From positions 62,001 through 126,000 of the forward strand of contig NZ_QUZZ01000003.1 of the NCBI RefSeq assembly GCF_003545695.1: a stretch of 64,000 nt of DNA, written 5' to 3'. Position 1 is the stretch's first letter; every line of letters starts with the position of its first letter. Origin of the DNA: Taibaiella helva (GTDB lineage: Bacteria; Bacteroidota; Bacteroidia; Chitinophagales; Chitinophagaceae). The notes beneath the pieces are model-generated. The model saw nothing but the letters and a program-made list of their open reading frames with translations. It did not search any database and was not told the DNA's origin. Shown piece by piece: positions 32,641 through 42,216 of the stretch. The translations under genes were made by a program, and so were the position numbers.

Positions 32641-32736
32641 ATGCCAAGTGGTAAAAAAAGGAAACGTCATAAGATCGCAACGCACAAACGCAAGAAGCGC
32701 CTGAGGAAGAACCGCCATAAGAGCAAGAAGAAATAA
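32641..32736 (+). CDS. 31-aa highly basic protein upstream of RNase G/E
   Basis: ATG CCA AGT GGT opens a 31-codon frame: MPSGKKRKRHKIATHKRKKR followed by LRKNRHKSKKK. More than half of the residues are Lys, Arg or His and there is no acidic residue, so it must bind RNA, DNA or a ribosome. I recognise the sequence as nearly invariant in Bacteroidota just before the rng gene, usually without a function. A small ribosomal or ribosome-associated protein is the best guess, and a comparison with bL38 or THX-type proteins would be useful. A run of A's precedes the ATG. Two hairpins follow the stop. Confidence 0.85.
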   Translation: MPSGKKRKRHKIATHKRKKRLRKNRHKSKKK

Positions 32737-32752
32737 GTACGCCACATAAAGC

Positions 32753-32857
32753 GCTGTTGGGACGAACCCGTTGCCAACAGCTGGTTTTATGCTGAATATA
32801 AAATGCTAACCCGGATTTCCGGCTCTTCCGAGCCTGATGTCGGGTTTACATTTTTTT
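32753..32857 (+). terminator. Two hairpins and T-tract after the 31-aa gene
   Basis: First GCTGTTGG/CCAACAGC (32753-32781) with a 13-base loop. Then an AACCCGG/TCGGGTT stem enclosing GGCTC/GAGCC (32808-32846), followed by TACA and seven T's. The second is a normal intrinsic terminator. Confidence 0.75.
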
Positions 32858-33024
32858 AGTCATAACCTGCCCGGCCGCCTATCGCGGATCAGACTTCTTC
32901 AGAAGCCGACGCCGGCCGGGAGACCATAAAGTTATGCAGTAGCGTGCCAATAGCTAACCCTGCGCCTGTTACTTTCCAGTAAAGACAGGCGACAGTATTT
33001 TGACAGAACGACAAAAAAGATATC

Positions 33025-34581
33025 ATGAACAAAGAAATGATAATCAATGCGTCGGCTGATGGTGTGGAAATTGCGCTTCTTGAAGATAAAAAACTCGTAG
33101 AGCTTCATTACGAACATAATAATTCGGCATTTGCTGTCGGCGATCTGTATCTCGGCAAGGTAAAAAAGCTGATGCCGGGATTGAACGCTGCTTTCGTAGA
33201 CGTTGGATACGAAAAAGATGCTTTTCTACATTATACCGACCTGAGTCCCTACATCAAGTCGTTGCTGAAGTTTACCCAGACAGCCATCAGGAACAATAAC
33301 CCTGAAGGCTTTGATTTCGGTAAATTTCAAAACGAGCCGGAGATACTCAAAACAGGCAAGATCACCGACGTGCTCAACCAGAAGCCGGAGATCGTGGTCC
33401 AGATCCTGAAAGAGCCCATTTCCTCCAAAGGCCCCCGCCTCAGCTGCGAGCTTTCCTTCCCGGGAAGATTCGTGGTGCTTACCCCCTTTAATAATTTTGT
33501 ATCGGTATCGCGCAAGATCCATTCGGGAGAAGAGCGTAAGCGCCTGCAAAAGATCGTGGAAAGCATCAAGCCAAAAAACTTCGGCGTTATCGTGCGTACT
33601 GCAGCCGAAGGCAAAAATACCGCCGAGCTGCATGCCGATCTTACCGACCTGGCTAACCAGTGGAAGACGATCCAGCAAAATCTTAAAGATGCCAAGCCGC
33701 CCAAGCGTATTATGAGCGAGCAGGCCAAAACCACCTCCATCCTCCGCGACCTGCTGAACGAAAGCTTTCAGCGCATTGTAGTCAACGAAAAGGGTATTCT
33801 GCAGGAAACCAAGGAATATGTTTCCCGCATAGCCCCGGAAAAAGAAGAAATCGTCAATCTTTATCATAACGGTCAACCTATTTTTGATCATTATGGCATT
33901 ACCCGCCAGGTAAAAGCAGCCTTTGGCAAGACTGTAAACCTGAACAGCGGCGCTTACCTTATTATCGAGCATACCGAGGCTATGCACGTGATCGACGTGA
34001 ACAGCGGCACCCGGGCAGCTGATGGTAACCAGGAAGAGAGTGCTCTGAAGACCAACCTCGAAGCGGCTGAGGAAATCGCACGCCAGCTGCGCCTGCGCGA
34101 TATCGGCGGTATCATCATCATCGACTTTATCGATATGAAGCTGCCCGACAACAAGCGTAAGCTGTTCGACGCCATGAGCGAGCTCATGGTCAATGACCGG
34201 GCCCGGCATACCATATTGCCGGTATCGAAGTTTGGTCTGATGCAGATCACCCGCCAGCGGCTGCGTCCCGAGATCCACATCAGCACTGCTGAGGTATGTC
34301 CCAGCTGTAAAGGCACCGGTAAGATCGGACCTTCCATTCTCATTACCGATGAGCTGGAAAAGGATTTCCAGTACCTCATTAACCAGGGGCACCGCAAGCT
34401 GCGCCTGAGCGCGCATCCCATGCTGATCGCCTACCTGAAGGATAAAGGCTTCTGGCGCTCGCTGCAGTGGAAATGGTACCGTAAACATGGGGTATGGCTG
34501 GAGCTGCACATAGACAACAATTATCAGCTTACCGAATACTACTTCTTCGATAAGAAGACTGATGAAGTGATCAAGCTCTGA
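33025..34581 (+). CDS. rng: Rne/Rng-family ribonuclease (RNase G type)
   Basis: Endoribonuclease of rRNA maturation and mRNA decay. The 518-residue chain has an S1 domain at about 35-130 (VGDLYLGKVKKLMPGLNAAF, VDVGYEKDAFLHYTDLSPY), then the 5' sensor and RNase H-like region (SFPGRFVVLTPFNNFVSVSR). The DNase I-like catalytic part has MHVIDVNSGTRAADG and IIIIDFIDMKLPDNKR, whose two Asp residues bind the metal. The zinc-link VCPSCKGTGK (about residues 427-436) holds the CxxC. It ends shortly after, so it lacks the degradosome tail of RNase E, as expected for RNase G. A strong terminator lies 21 bases after the stop. Confidence 0.96.
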   Translation: MNKEMIINASADGVEIALLEDKKLVELHYEHNNSAFAVGDLYLGKVKKLMPGLNAAFVDVGYEKDAFLHYTDLSPYIKSLLKFTQTAIRNNNPEGFDFGKFQNEPEILKTGKITDVLNQKPEIVVQILKEPISSKGPRLSCELSFPGRFVVLTPFNNFVSVSRKIHSGEERKRLQKIVESIKPKNFGVIVRTAAEGKNTAELHADLTDLANQWKTIQQNLKDAKPPKRIMSEQAKTTSILRDLLNESFQRIVVNEKGILQETKEYVSRIAPEKEEIVNLYHNGQPIFDHYGITRQVKAAFGKTVNLNSGAYLIIEHTEAMHVIDVNSGTRAADGNQEESALKTNLEAAEEIARQLRLRDIGGIIIIDFIDMKLPDNKRKLFDAMSELMVNDRARHTILPVSKFGLMQITRQRLRPEIHISTAEVCPSCKGTGKIGPSILITDELEKDFQYLINQGHRKLRLSAHPMLIAYLKDKGFWRSLQWKWYRKHGVWLELHIDNNYQLTEYYFFDKKTDEVIKL

Positions 34582-34602
34582 TCCGCATCCGAAAGAAATT
34601 GA

Positions 34603-34635
34603 AAATGCCCGGGAAATAGGCCCGGGCATTTTTAT
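34603..34635 (+). terminator. Terminator of rng
   Basis: Eleven-base arms AAATGCCCGGG/CCCGGGCATTT with a seven-base loop, running into TTTTATGTTTG. Confidence 0.85.
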
Positions 34636-34639
34636 GTTT

Positions 34640-35352
34640 GGGAATGTTGAGCGATTCGCCTATTCCGTGATCAGAGTGGCTAATACGAAGGGCTCCTCTT
34701 CCTGGATGCCGTTTTAATGTTGCATAATCATAATGCAGGATCAAGCGGAAAATCTGGGGGTTACAAGAGGTGTACGGGAAGGAGACTATGAGGGCTTCAA
34801 TCATTACAAAAGGACAAGATAGCGCAGTCCGGCCCATACTGCTTATACTCAAACTTTCCCGGTCCCATAGGATCGGGAAGGTTTACAGGTGATCCTGTAG
34901 CTACCCGCGATATAGGGCTCCTTAGGAGCCGAACGTTTGTAGCGCCAATAGGAACAAACATAAATTGCTCCGTAGGAGCAAAACCAGGGTTGCTAAGAAT
35001 ATACATCCAGCCGCCGTTCAGGTCGCTACGCGTCCCGACCGGCCTGGCCGCACAGCTGCAGTACAAGCTCACCCATAAGCACTGAAGCGTTCCATCCTCT
35101 GGGTTCTGAACTGATGCTCCGGATTTTCATCAGGAACACACCTATATTGTATCCCCCAACTTTCACGCTTGATTCTTTTTCCCAATCCACCAACTTTTTC
35201 GCTTGATCCCATAACACAGTCAGGCCTGTAACGAAGATAGTCCCGGTATATGCCGTAGTCAATGTCCTCAACCCGGTATTAATCTATTAGGAAATGTGGT
35301 ATCACTTTTCGTTAGCAATTGTATTTTTTATCTTTAGCTAAAGATATGGCCT
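34640..35352. other. 713-bp gene-free stretch with repeat element and degenerate frames
   Basis: No frame here looks like an intact gene. Two minus-strand frames (34797-35072 and 35026-35271) and one at 34571-34852 are open but cross the hairpin repeat and show no family features. The stretch at about 35080-35290 may be the remains of a coding sequence, but none was recognised. A TATCTTTA box just before 35345 may serve the next gene. Confidence 0.6.
34890..35040. repeat. Bacteroidota GCTCCTAnGGAGC-type intergenic repeat
   Basis: Holds two perfect short palindromes, GGCTCCTTAGGAGCC (34916-34930) and GCTCCGTAGGAGC (34967-34979), joined by GAACGTTTGTAGCGCC and GAACAAACATAAATT. The order hairpin, TTTGTAGC, AACAAACAT, hairpin is familiar from dispersed intergenic elements in this phylum. 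A diverged partial copy lies at 52921. Confidence 0.7.
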
Positions 35353-36870
35353 ATGAGAACGCTCTTTTTCCGGGTAATGATCCCGCTCTGCCTGGCATCG
35401 GTTGTGCTGTGCTGGTTTTATCCCGCCTGGCTGTGGTTGCCGGTGGTGCTGTGTATCCTGCTCCTGATCGGCATTGCCAATGCTTCGCAGCCACACCACA
35501 CTATATTGCGCAACTTCCCGGTGCTGGGTTATTTCCGGTATTTCTTTGAATTTATTTCCCCCGAGCTGCAGCAGTATTTTATCGAGCGCAATACCGACGG
35601 GCGGCCCTTTTCCCGCCAGCAAAGAGCCCTGGCTTATCAACGCGCCAAGAACATAGATGCCACTACACCTTTCGGCACCCAGCTGGAGGTTAATACTGCG
35701 GACTATGAAGGACTGCGGCATTCCATCTATCCCGCGCCCGTGCTGAAGGAGCTGCCCCGCACTACTGTGGGCGGACCGCAGTGCAGCCAGCCTTATTCCG
35801 CCTCCTTGTTCAATGTTTCGGCAATGAGCTTCGGCTCATTGAGCGCCAATGCTGTGATGGCCGTTAATAAAGGAGCGCAGGAAGGCGGCTTCTACCAGAA
35901 TACCGGCGAAGGTGGTCTTACGGATTACCACCTGCAGGGCGGCGATGTAGTCTGGCAGATCGGCACCGGCTATTTCGGCTGCCGGACAGCGGAGGGAAAT
36001 TTCGATGCCGAAAAATTCCGGGAAAAAGCAGCATTACCGCAGGTGAAAATGATCGAGCTCAAGATCTCGCAGGGCGCCAAGCCCGGCCATGGCGGCGTGC
36101 TGCCAGCTGCCAAGAACACCGAGGCCATTGCCCGTATCAGGGGCATCGATCCGCATGTGGATGTGCTGTCTCCTCCAGGTCATACTGCTTTTTCCGATGC
36201 CGCAGGCCTGGTCGCTTTCATTGCCCGGCTGCGCGAGCTGAGCGGCGGCAAGCCGGTGGGCTTTAAGCTGTGCATCGGTAAGGTCGACGAGTTTACAGAG
36301 TTGTGTGAAGAAATGAACCGTGTGGGTATTTATCCCGACTTCATCACGGTTGACGGCGCAGAAGGCGGTACCGGTGCGGCGCCGCTCGAATTTTCCGACG
36401 CCGTGGGCATGCCGTTGGAGCCTGCGCTCATTTTTGTGCAGCAAACCCTCGTTCGCCTGGGTATACGGGATAAGCTGCACCTCATCTGCAGCGGTAAAAT
36501 ACTCTCGGCTGTTTCCCTGCTGCGCGCCCTGGCTTTGGGCGCCGATATGTGCAACAGCGCCAGGGGCTTTATGTTCTCGCTGGGCTGTATACAAGCCCTG
36601 CGCTGCAATACCAATGTTTGTCCTACAGGTGTAGCTACCCAGGATAAGATGCTGATGAAGGGTTTGGTAGTCGGAGAGAAGAAGGACCGCGTACGCCATT
36701 TTCATCACAATACACTTCACGCCGCAATGGAGCTGCTGGCCGCCTGCGGTAAGAAGAATTTCGATGAAGTGGATATGAGCATCTTTATGCGCGGCGACGA
36801 ATTTATCCGGCTGTCAGATCTGTATTTTCCTGATAACCTACCCCCTGTGCCGCCTAACGCGATCGGCTAA
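35353..36870 (+). CDS. FMN-binding glutamate-synthase-family protein
   Basis: A 505-residue protein related to the FMN/3Fe-4S synthase domain of glutamate synthase but with an N-terminal pair of TM helices (LFFRVMIPLCLASVVLCWFY and WLWLPVVLCILLLIGIANAS) in place of the amidotransferase. Landmarks are FNVSAMSFGSLSANAVMAVN, GGFYQNTGEGGLTDYHLQGG, KPGHGGVLPAAKNTEAIARI, ITVDGAEGGTGAAPLEFSDA and the Cys-rich CIQALRCNTNVCPTGVATQD that holds the 3Fe-4S cluster. Lone proteins of this type are widespread and their reaction is not established; oxidoreductase activity on glutamate is possible. It lies tail-to-tail with the next gene, five bases apart. Confidence 0.92.
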   Translation: MRTLFFRVMIPLCLASVVLCWFYPAWLWLPVVLCILLLIGIANASQPHHTILRNFPVLGYFRYFFEFISPELQQYFIERNTDGRPFSRQQRALAYQRAKNIDATTPFGTQLEVNTADYEGLRHSIYPAPVLKELPRTTVGGPQCSQPYSASLFNVSAMSFGSLSANAVMAVNKGAQEGGFYQNTGEGGLTDYHLQGGDVVWQIGTGYFGCRTAEGNFDAEKFREKAALPQVKMIELKISQGAKPGHGGVLPAAKNTEAIARIRGIDPHVDVLSPPGHTAFSDAAGLVAFIARLRELSGGKPVGFKLCIGKVDEFTELCEEMNRVGIYPDFITVDGAEGGTGAAPLEFSDAVGMPLEPALIFVQQTLVRLGIRDKLHLICSGKILSAVSLLRALALGADMCNSARGFMFSLGCIQALRCNTNVCPTGVATQDKMLMKGLVVGEKKDRVRHFHHNTLHAAMELLAACGKKNFDEVDMSIFMRGDEFIRLSDLYFPDNLPPVPPNAIG

Positions 36871-36875
36871 GCCCT

Positions 36876-38138
36876 TCAATCCATGTATAAGGGGGCGATG
36901 AATTGTTGAAACAGGCATAGCTGCATCAACATATCAAAAGCCACGATAAGGGTCAATAGCCAGGCAGACTGCCTCCTGCCGGTGTACAGCATAAACGCAA
37001 GGATCAACATATTGCCGGGGACAGCAGTGACGAGGAAGCGGCTCCATCCGGCGTAAGCGCCGAACAGAGCCCAGAAGATCTGGGCCAGTGCCAGGAAACC
37101 TGCTATAGTACTTGCTTTCCGGGTTTTTCGGGCAAAATGATGCAGGAAAACAAGGAAGAATGGTGAGGATACAATGTAGCGATTGGCGCCCATAATATTG
37201 GTGCCGGCGCTACCAAACTTAGGGTTGGTGAACAGCAAAGTAAGTCCGGCGACGACCAGGTAGCCGCAGCTGACCAATATCGGCGGCGATGCCGGAGGTA
37301 TATTGCAATACCAGCGCCGGGCCTGCACGAGCAGCCATATAAAGCCTGTGGTGGCGGCCAGCATGGCTAGGGCGTTCAGCCAATGGTAGCGCCAGTCGCC
37401 CTGCTCGATATTATTAAACGGCAGCCGGGGAAGAGAGAGCACATGGTACCATACTGTAGATTGCACCTTGAAGTAATAAAACCAGACACCCGTCTGGTAA
37501 AATTGAATGCACACAAACAGTGACAGGCCGATAAGTCCTGGTAATCCGTAACGAAGCAAGGCCAGCCTGAGGCTACACCACCATTCCCGCCGGGGACGGC
37601 GCGCTATTTCCATAATAAAAAAAGCCGGCAGCAACAACAAGCCCCCGGCCCTTGTCACCGTGATGAGGACAAGCAGCAAGGCCAGCAGCTTGTATCGTTG
37701 CTGTTGCAGCGCATAGAGCAGCGATACCCCTAGCAGGAAGAATAAAGCCTCTGTATAAGGCACAAACACAAAATAAAGGGAAGGTAAGGTGAGCCATAAA
37801 AGCCAGAATTGTTTGTCGCGCTCACGCAGAAGGTTGGTCAGAAGGAAAAAACCGGTAGCGAACAGGACGATATTCAGGCATATGACCCCCCAAGTGTTCA
37901 GCATGCTGATACGCCACAACAGGGGAAAAAGAAAGAAGAAGCCGCCGCTGTCATTACCGGGTTGATACCCATGTTGCCGTATCCGGTCATAGAACACGGC
38001 ATCCCAGGAGAGAAGGTTCGACGCTCCGGGCATTACCGTAAAGACCCGGCTTCTTACCAGGAAGAATTGCAGCCCGTAAAACAAAATGCCGTAGCCCAAA
38101 GCAAACAGAAACGGCCGCAGAAAGCGGTGGTAATTCAT
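36876..38138 (-). CDS. Polytopic membrane protein, PIG-V/GT-C mannosyltransferase-like
   Basis: A 420-residue integral membrane protein with about ten to eleven TM helices. The first periplasmic loop contains SNLLSWDAVFYDRIRQHGYQ and then FFFLFPLLWRIS. This W-D-x-x-x-Y-x-x-I-x-x-x-G-Y layout is the hallmark of PIG-V-like GT-C glycosyltransferases, where the Asp is probably catalytic. The C-terminal half has GANRYIVSSPFFLVFLHHFA. It may transfer a sugar from a polyprenyl-phosphate donor on the outer face of the inner membrane. No other glycan gene is adjacent, so the acceptor is unknown. Confidence 0.75.
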   Translation of the reverse strand: MNYHRFLRPFLFALGYGILFYGLQFFLVRSRVFTVMPGASNLLSWDAVFYDRIRQHGYQPGNDSGGFFFLFPLLWRISMLNTWGVICLNIVLFATGFFLLTNLLRERDKQFWLLWLTLPSLYFVFVPYTEALFFLLGVSLLYALQQQRYKLLALLLVLITVTRAGGLLLLPAFFIMEIARRPRREWWCSLRLALLRYGLPGLIGLSLFVCIQFYQTGVWFYYFKVQSTVWYHVLSLPRLPFNNIEQGDWRYHWLNALAMLAATTGFIWLLVQARRWYCNIPPASPPILVSCGYLVVAGLTLLFTNPKFGSAGTNIMGANRYIVSSPFFLVFLHHFARKTRKASTIAGFLALAQIFWALFGAYAGWSRFLVTAVPGNMLILAFMLYTGRRQSAWLLTLIVAFDMLMQLCLFQQFIAPLYMD

Positions 38139-38294
38139 GGGATAGATATGGATAACAGATCACAATGTTAAGTATTTTAATTCATTTTTATTTGCATTAG
38201 ATGTGTTTCTTTTATTCTTTGATATCTACTGTTATCTTAATTTCCGCATAGAAACCTTTTATCATTAGTCTTTCGCATTGCGGCTTTTTGATCG

Positions 38295-38302
38295 TACCTT
38301 TG
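38295..38302 (+). promoter_or_regulatory. Bacteroidota -7 promoter box (TACCTTTG) before sufB
   Basis: An exact TAnnTTTG match 41 bases before the sufB ATG, at the end of a 205-base A/T-rich gap. It is the likely promoter of sufBCD. Confidence 0.6.
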
Positions 38303-38343
38303 CAGACTAAATCAGGGGACACCTTGATTCGGGCTTAGTAATT

Positions 38344-39789
38344 ATGGAAAACAGTACTGAATTTTTAGAGGAAATTGCCGGTAAAGAGTACGAACATGGC
38401 TTTATTACCGACATTGAGATGGATATCCTGCCGCCCGGCCTCAACGAGGAAACCATTCACTTTATCTCCAAAAAGAAGAATGAACCCGAGTGGTTGCTGG
38501 AATGGCGGCTGAAGGCTTTTCGCGCCTTCCAGAAGATGGAATTACCTGCCTGGCAAAATTTCAAGATGCCGGAAATGGACTTCCAGGCGATCTCGTATTA
38601 TGCTGCACCCAGGCAGAAAGCCAAATATGAAAGCCTCGACCAGGTAGATCCCGAGCTGCTGGAAACCTTCAAAAAGCTGGGCATTCCTCTCTCCGAGCAG
38701 AAGACCCTGGCCGGTGTGGCTGTAGATGCAGTATTCGACAGCGTATCGGTGGCGACCACCTATAAGGAAGAGCTGAAAAAGCTGGGCATCATCTTCTGCT
38801 CGTTCGGCGAAGCGGTGCAGGAGCATCCCGAGCTGGTAAAGAAATACCTGGGTACTGTAGTACCGCATTCCGACAATATTTTCGCGGCATTGAACGCTGC
38901 TGTGTTCTCCGACGGCTCTTTTGTATACATTCCGCCTGGTGTACGCTCACCTATGGAGCTGAGCACCTACTTCCGTATCAACGCGGCCAATACCGGCCAG
39001 TTTGAACGCACGCTCATCATTGCCGACAGGGACGCTTATGTCAGCTACCTGGAAGGCTGTACCGCGCCGATGCGGGATGAGAACCAGCTGCATGCCGCCG
39101 TGGTAGAGATCGTGGCGCTGGACAACGCCGAGGTGAAATACTCGACCGTTCAGAACTGGTATCCCGGCGATAAAGAAGGTAAAGGCGGCGTGTATAATTT
39201 CGTGACCAAGCGCGGCGTGTGCAAAGGGGCGAACTCCCATATCTCCTGGACCCAGGTAGAGACCGGTTCGGCCATTACCTGGAAATATCCCAGCGTGATC
39301 CTGCAAGGCGACAACAGCTATGGCGAATTCTATAGTGTGGCCGTAGCCAAGGGCAAACAGATCGCAGATACCGGTACCAAGATGTACCACCTGGGCGCCA
39401 ACACCCGTAGCCGCATTATATCCAAAGGCATCTCGGCTGGCAACGGGCAGAACAGCTACCGTGGCCTGGTGCAGATCGGCGCCAAAGCGGAAAACGCGCG
39501 CAACTTTACCCAGTGCGATTCCATGCTGATCGGCGATCGTTGTGGTGCACACACCTTTCCCTATATCGAATCGAAGAACAATACCGCAACCCTGGAACAT
39601 GAGGCCACCACCTCCAAGATAGGCGAAGACCAGATCTTCTACCTCAACGCCAGGGGTATCGATACCGAGAAAGCAGTAGAACTGATCGTAAACGGCTTCG
39701 CCAAAGAAGTGCTGAACAAGCTGCCCATGGAATTTGCCGTGGAAGCGCAAAAGCTGCTGGCGATATCGCTGGAAGGCAGTGTTGGCTAA
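38344..39789 (+). CDS. sufB: Fe-S cluster assembly scaffold SufB
   Basis: Core scaffold of the SUF iron-sulfur assembly complex SufBC2D in the cytosol. The 481-residue protein contains [80 protein letters not shown] and the beta-helix core [20 protein letters not shown]. Later blocks are [40 protein letters not shown] and [20 protein letters not shown]. The Cys in QCDSMLIG is in the position where persulfide transfer is proposed. It is first of the sufBCD set and is followed after 64 bases by sufC. Confidence 0.97.
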   Translation: MENSTEFLEEIAGKEYEHGFITDIEMDILPPGLNEETIHFISKKKNEPEWLLEWRLKAFRAFQKMELPAWQNFKMPEMDFQAISYYAAPRQKAKYESLDQVDPELLETFKKLGIPLSEQKTLAGVAVDAVFDSVSVATTYKEELKKLGIIFCSFGEAVQEHPELVKKYLGTVVPHSDNIFAALNAAVFSDGSFVYIPPGVRSPMELSTYFRINAANTGQFERTLIIADRDAYVSYLEGCTAPMRDENQLHAAVVEIVALDNAEVKYSTVQNWYPGDKEGKGGVYNFVTKRGVCKGANSHISWTQVETGSAITWKYPSVILQGDNSYGEFYSVAVAKGKQIADTGTKMYHLGANTRSRIISKGISAGNGQNSYRGLVQIGAKAENARNFTQCDSMLIGDRCGAHTFPYIESKNNTATLEHEATTSKIGEDQIFYLNARGIDTEKAVELIVNGFAKEVLNKLPMEFAVEAQKLLAISLEGSVG

Positions 39790-39853
39790 ATTTTGCGGAA
39801 GACTGTCCTCTGTCTGAATTTGAAACTGAAACTTAATCCATAAATTAAAGTAA

Positions 39854-40606
39854 GTGCTATCGATCAAAAACCTCCACGCCGGAGTCGAAGAAAAAGAAAT
39901 CTTAAAAGGCCTGAACCTGGAAGTGAAACCGGGCGAAGTGCATGCGATCATGGGACCCAATGGCGCGGGTAAAAGCTCGCTGGCTTCCGTGCTCTCCGGC
40001 AGACCCAATTACGAAGTGACCCAGGGCAGCGTTACGCTTGATGGTAAAGATCTGCTCGACATGTCGCCGGAGGATCGTGCCCGTGAAGGCGTATTCCTGG
40101 CTTTTCAATATCCTATCGAGATACCAGGTGTATCCAATATCAACTTCCTGAAAACAGCCCTGAACGAAATCCGGACCTATAAAGGCCTGGAGCCGTTGAG
40201 CGCCAAGGAATTCCTTGCCCTCTCCAAAGAAAAGCAGAAGCTGGTGGAGTTTGACGCCAAGCTGGTGAACCGTTCCCTGAACGAAGGCTTTTCCGGAGGC
40301 GAGAAGAAGCGCAACGAGATCTTCCAGCTGGCTATGCTGGAGCCCAAGCTCTCCATCCTCGATGAAACGGATTCGGGCCTGGATATCGATGCCCTGCGTA
40401 TTGTATCCCGCGGTGTGAACAAGCTGCGCAGTGATAAGAATGCCTTTATCATCATCACCCACTATCAGCGCCTGCTCGACTATATAGTACCCGACTTTGT
40501 GCATGTGCTGAGCGATGGGAAGATCGTCAAGACCGGCGATAAGAACCTGGCCCTGGAGCTGGAAGAAAAAGGTTACGACTGGATCCGGGAAGAAGCCATC
40601 CATTAA
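39854..40606 (+). CDS. sufC: Fe-S cluster assembly ATPase SufC
   Basis: ABC-type ATPase of the SufBCD complex. The 250-residue chain has Walker A IMGPNGAGKSSLASVLSG (about residues 33-50), the Q-loop FLAFQYPIEIPGVSNINFLK, the signature EGFSGGEKKRNEIFQLAML, Walker B LSILDETDSGLDIDALRIVS with the SufC-typical acidic pair, and the H-loop FIIITHYQRLLDYIVPDFVH. The start is GTG at 39854, giving MLSIKNLHAGVEEKEILKGL, the normal N-terminus for SufC. It ends 65 bases before sufD. Confidence 0.97.
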   Translation: MLSIKNLHAGVEEKEILKGLNLEVKPGEVHAIMGPNGAGKSSLASVLSGRPNYEVTQGSVTLDGKDLLDMSPEDRAREGVFLAFQYPIEIPGVSNINFLKTALNEIRTYKGLEPLSAKEFLALSKEKQKLVEFDAKLVNRSLNEGFSGGEKKRNEIFQLAMLEPKLSILDETDSGLDIDALRIVSRGVNKLRSDKNAFIIITHYQRLLDYIVPDFVHVLSDGKIVKTGDKNLALELEEKGYDWIREEAIH

Positions 40607-40671
40607 ATGCGGCGTTTGCCGGAAGGTTCTGCCCGGGCAGGATATTCGTGCAGCACTGAAAAATTTCAATA

Positions 40672-42033
40672 ATGATAATGATCAATCAATTGGAAACGCC
40701 TTTATACGAGAGCATCGCAGCGAAGTTTGAAATTGCCTCGCTGCAAAGCAGCAGCGAAGCTTTGCAGGCTTTGCGCCGTGAGGCTTTCAATATTTTCAAA
40801 ACGCTGGGCTTCCCTTCTATCCGCAACGAAGAATGGAAGTATACCAATATATTGCCTTTCCTGAAAGAGGATTATGAACTGGACGTGATCCCCCAGGAGC
40901 TTACCCCTGAAGAGTTTGGTAAAACAGCAGCGCTGGTAGCACACCACCTGGAGGAATTGCAGCAATCGCTGAAAGGCGAACAGAAAGGAGCTTACCGCCT
41001 GGTTACCGTAAACGGGAAGATCAATGCCGAGCTATCGGTACTGCCGGCGCCGGAGCTGCTGCGCATCCTGCCTTTTGCCCAGGCAGAGCAGGAACCCGCT
41101 TTCCTGGCGAATTTCGGAAAGATCGCTACCTTAAAGGACAATGCCCTTGTTGCGCTCAATACCGCGCTGTATAACGACGGTCTTTACATCGAAGCGCCCA
41201 AAGGAAGCGTGCTGGATAAGCCGCTGCACCTGGTGAACGTGCTGCTGGCCGGCGGCCCTGTCTTCGTGCAGCCCCGCCACCTGGTGGTGATCCAACCCAA
41301 TGCATCCGTTGAGATCATAGAGACGACAATCTCCGATGACGCCGGTCATGCCCTTTTTGTAAATGGGGTGACCGAGATCGCGGTAGGTGAAAATGCACAC
41401 TTCCATCATTACGATATACAGACCGGCCGTAAAGGCATGCGCTTTGTACAGCGTGTGGAAGCCACTCAGCAAAAGCACAGCAATTACAGCAACTATACCT
41501 TCACATTGCCGGGCACCGATCTTGTACGCAACAACCTGGTGCTGCACCTGAACGCACCTGAACTGGAAAGTCACCTGTACGGGTTGTACCTTTCAGCAGA
41601 CCGGCAGCTGGTCGACAACCATACCGAAGTGCATCACAAGTATCCGCACGGCGAGAGCAACCAGCTGTACAAAGGAGTGCTGCTGGACCAGTCCAAAGCG
41701 GTGTTCAACGGTAAGATCTATGTATACCAGGATGCGCAGAAGACCAACGCCTTCCAGCAAAGCAATAATATTCTCTTCAGCGAAAAGGCCTCGGTTAATG
41801 CCAAGCCCCAGCTGGAGATCTTTGCCGACGATGTGAAATGCAGCCATGGTACCACGATAGGGCAGATCAATAAAGATGCGCTCTTCTACCTGCAGACCCG
41901 TGGTATCGGCGAGCAGAGGGCCAGAAATATGATGGTCAACGCTTTCGCCTTCGACGTAACGGAAAAAGTAAAGATACCGGCGCTGCGCACTTACCTGGAG
42001 AAGCTGATCGCCGCCAAAATGGACAATGCCTGA
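40672..42033 (+). CDS. sufD: Fe-S cluster assembly protein SufD
   Basis: Partner of SufB in the SufBC2D scaffold, needed for iron entry. The 453-residue protein starts at ATG 40672 (a second ATG at 40678 would be equally good). The N-terminal helical part contains EAFNIFKTLGFPSIRNEEWK YTN. The beta-helix follows with LVVIQPNASVEIIETTISDD, YTFTLPGTDLVRNNLVLHLN, LVDNHTEVHHKYPHGESNQL and GVLLDQSKAVFNGKIYVYQD. The C-terminal part has ADDVKCSHGTTIGQINKDAL and YLQTRGIGEQRARNMMVNAF. SufS and SufE, which often come next in Bacteroidota, are not in the window. A strong terminator ends the operon. Confidence 0.96.
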   Translation: MIMINQLETPLYESIAAKFEIASLQSSSEALQALRREAFNIFKTLGFPSIRNEEWKYTNILPFLKEDYELDVIPQELTPEEFGKTAALVAHHLEELQQSLKGEQKGAYRLVTVNGKINAELSVLPAPELLRILPFAQAEQEPAFLANFGKIATLKDNALVALNTALYNDGLYIEAPKGSVLDKPLHLVNVLLAGGPVFVQPRHLVVIQPNASVEIIETTISDDAGHALFVNGVTEIAVGENAHFHHYDIQTGRKGMRFVQRVEATQQKHSNYSNYTFTLPGTDLVRNNLVLHLNAPELESHLYGLYLSADRQLVDNHTEVHHKYPHGESNQLYKGVLLDQSKAVFNGKIYVYQDAQKTNAFQQSNNILFSEKASVNAKPQLEIFADDVKCSHGTTIGQINKDALFYLQTRGIGEQRARNMMVNAFAFDVTEKVKIPALRTYLEKLIAAKMDNA

Positions 42034-42053
42034 TCAATTGACCTGATACTTCC

Positions 42054-42084
42054 TGCCCGCCTTTCAAAAGGCGGGCATTTTTTT
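42054..42084 (+). terminator. Terminator of sufBCD
   Basis: Eleven-base arms TGCCCGCCTTT/AAAGGCGGGCA with a two-base loop, followed by seven T's. It lies 20 bases after sufD. Confidence 0.9.
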
Positions 42085-42216
42085 ATGCGACTTTCGGCAA
42101 ATTCCCCCTTATTATCCCCCGGCCAGGGCTGCAATATTCCGCGTTGTTTGCCTAACTTTCCCTTTTGACTCCAGTTTGTATTGTTATCTCGTTATCATCT
42201 TTAACTGAACCCATGT

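Noticed and set aside
33226-34629. 467-codon open frame on the minus strand
   Set aside because: It is antisense to rng, which has all family motifs. The translated sequence shows no domain and the frame is a by-product of codon bias.
38947-40008. 353-codon open frame on the minus strand
   Set aside because: Runs across sufB and the start of sufC on the opposite strand; both sense genes are certain.
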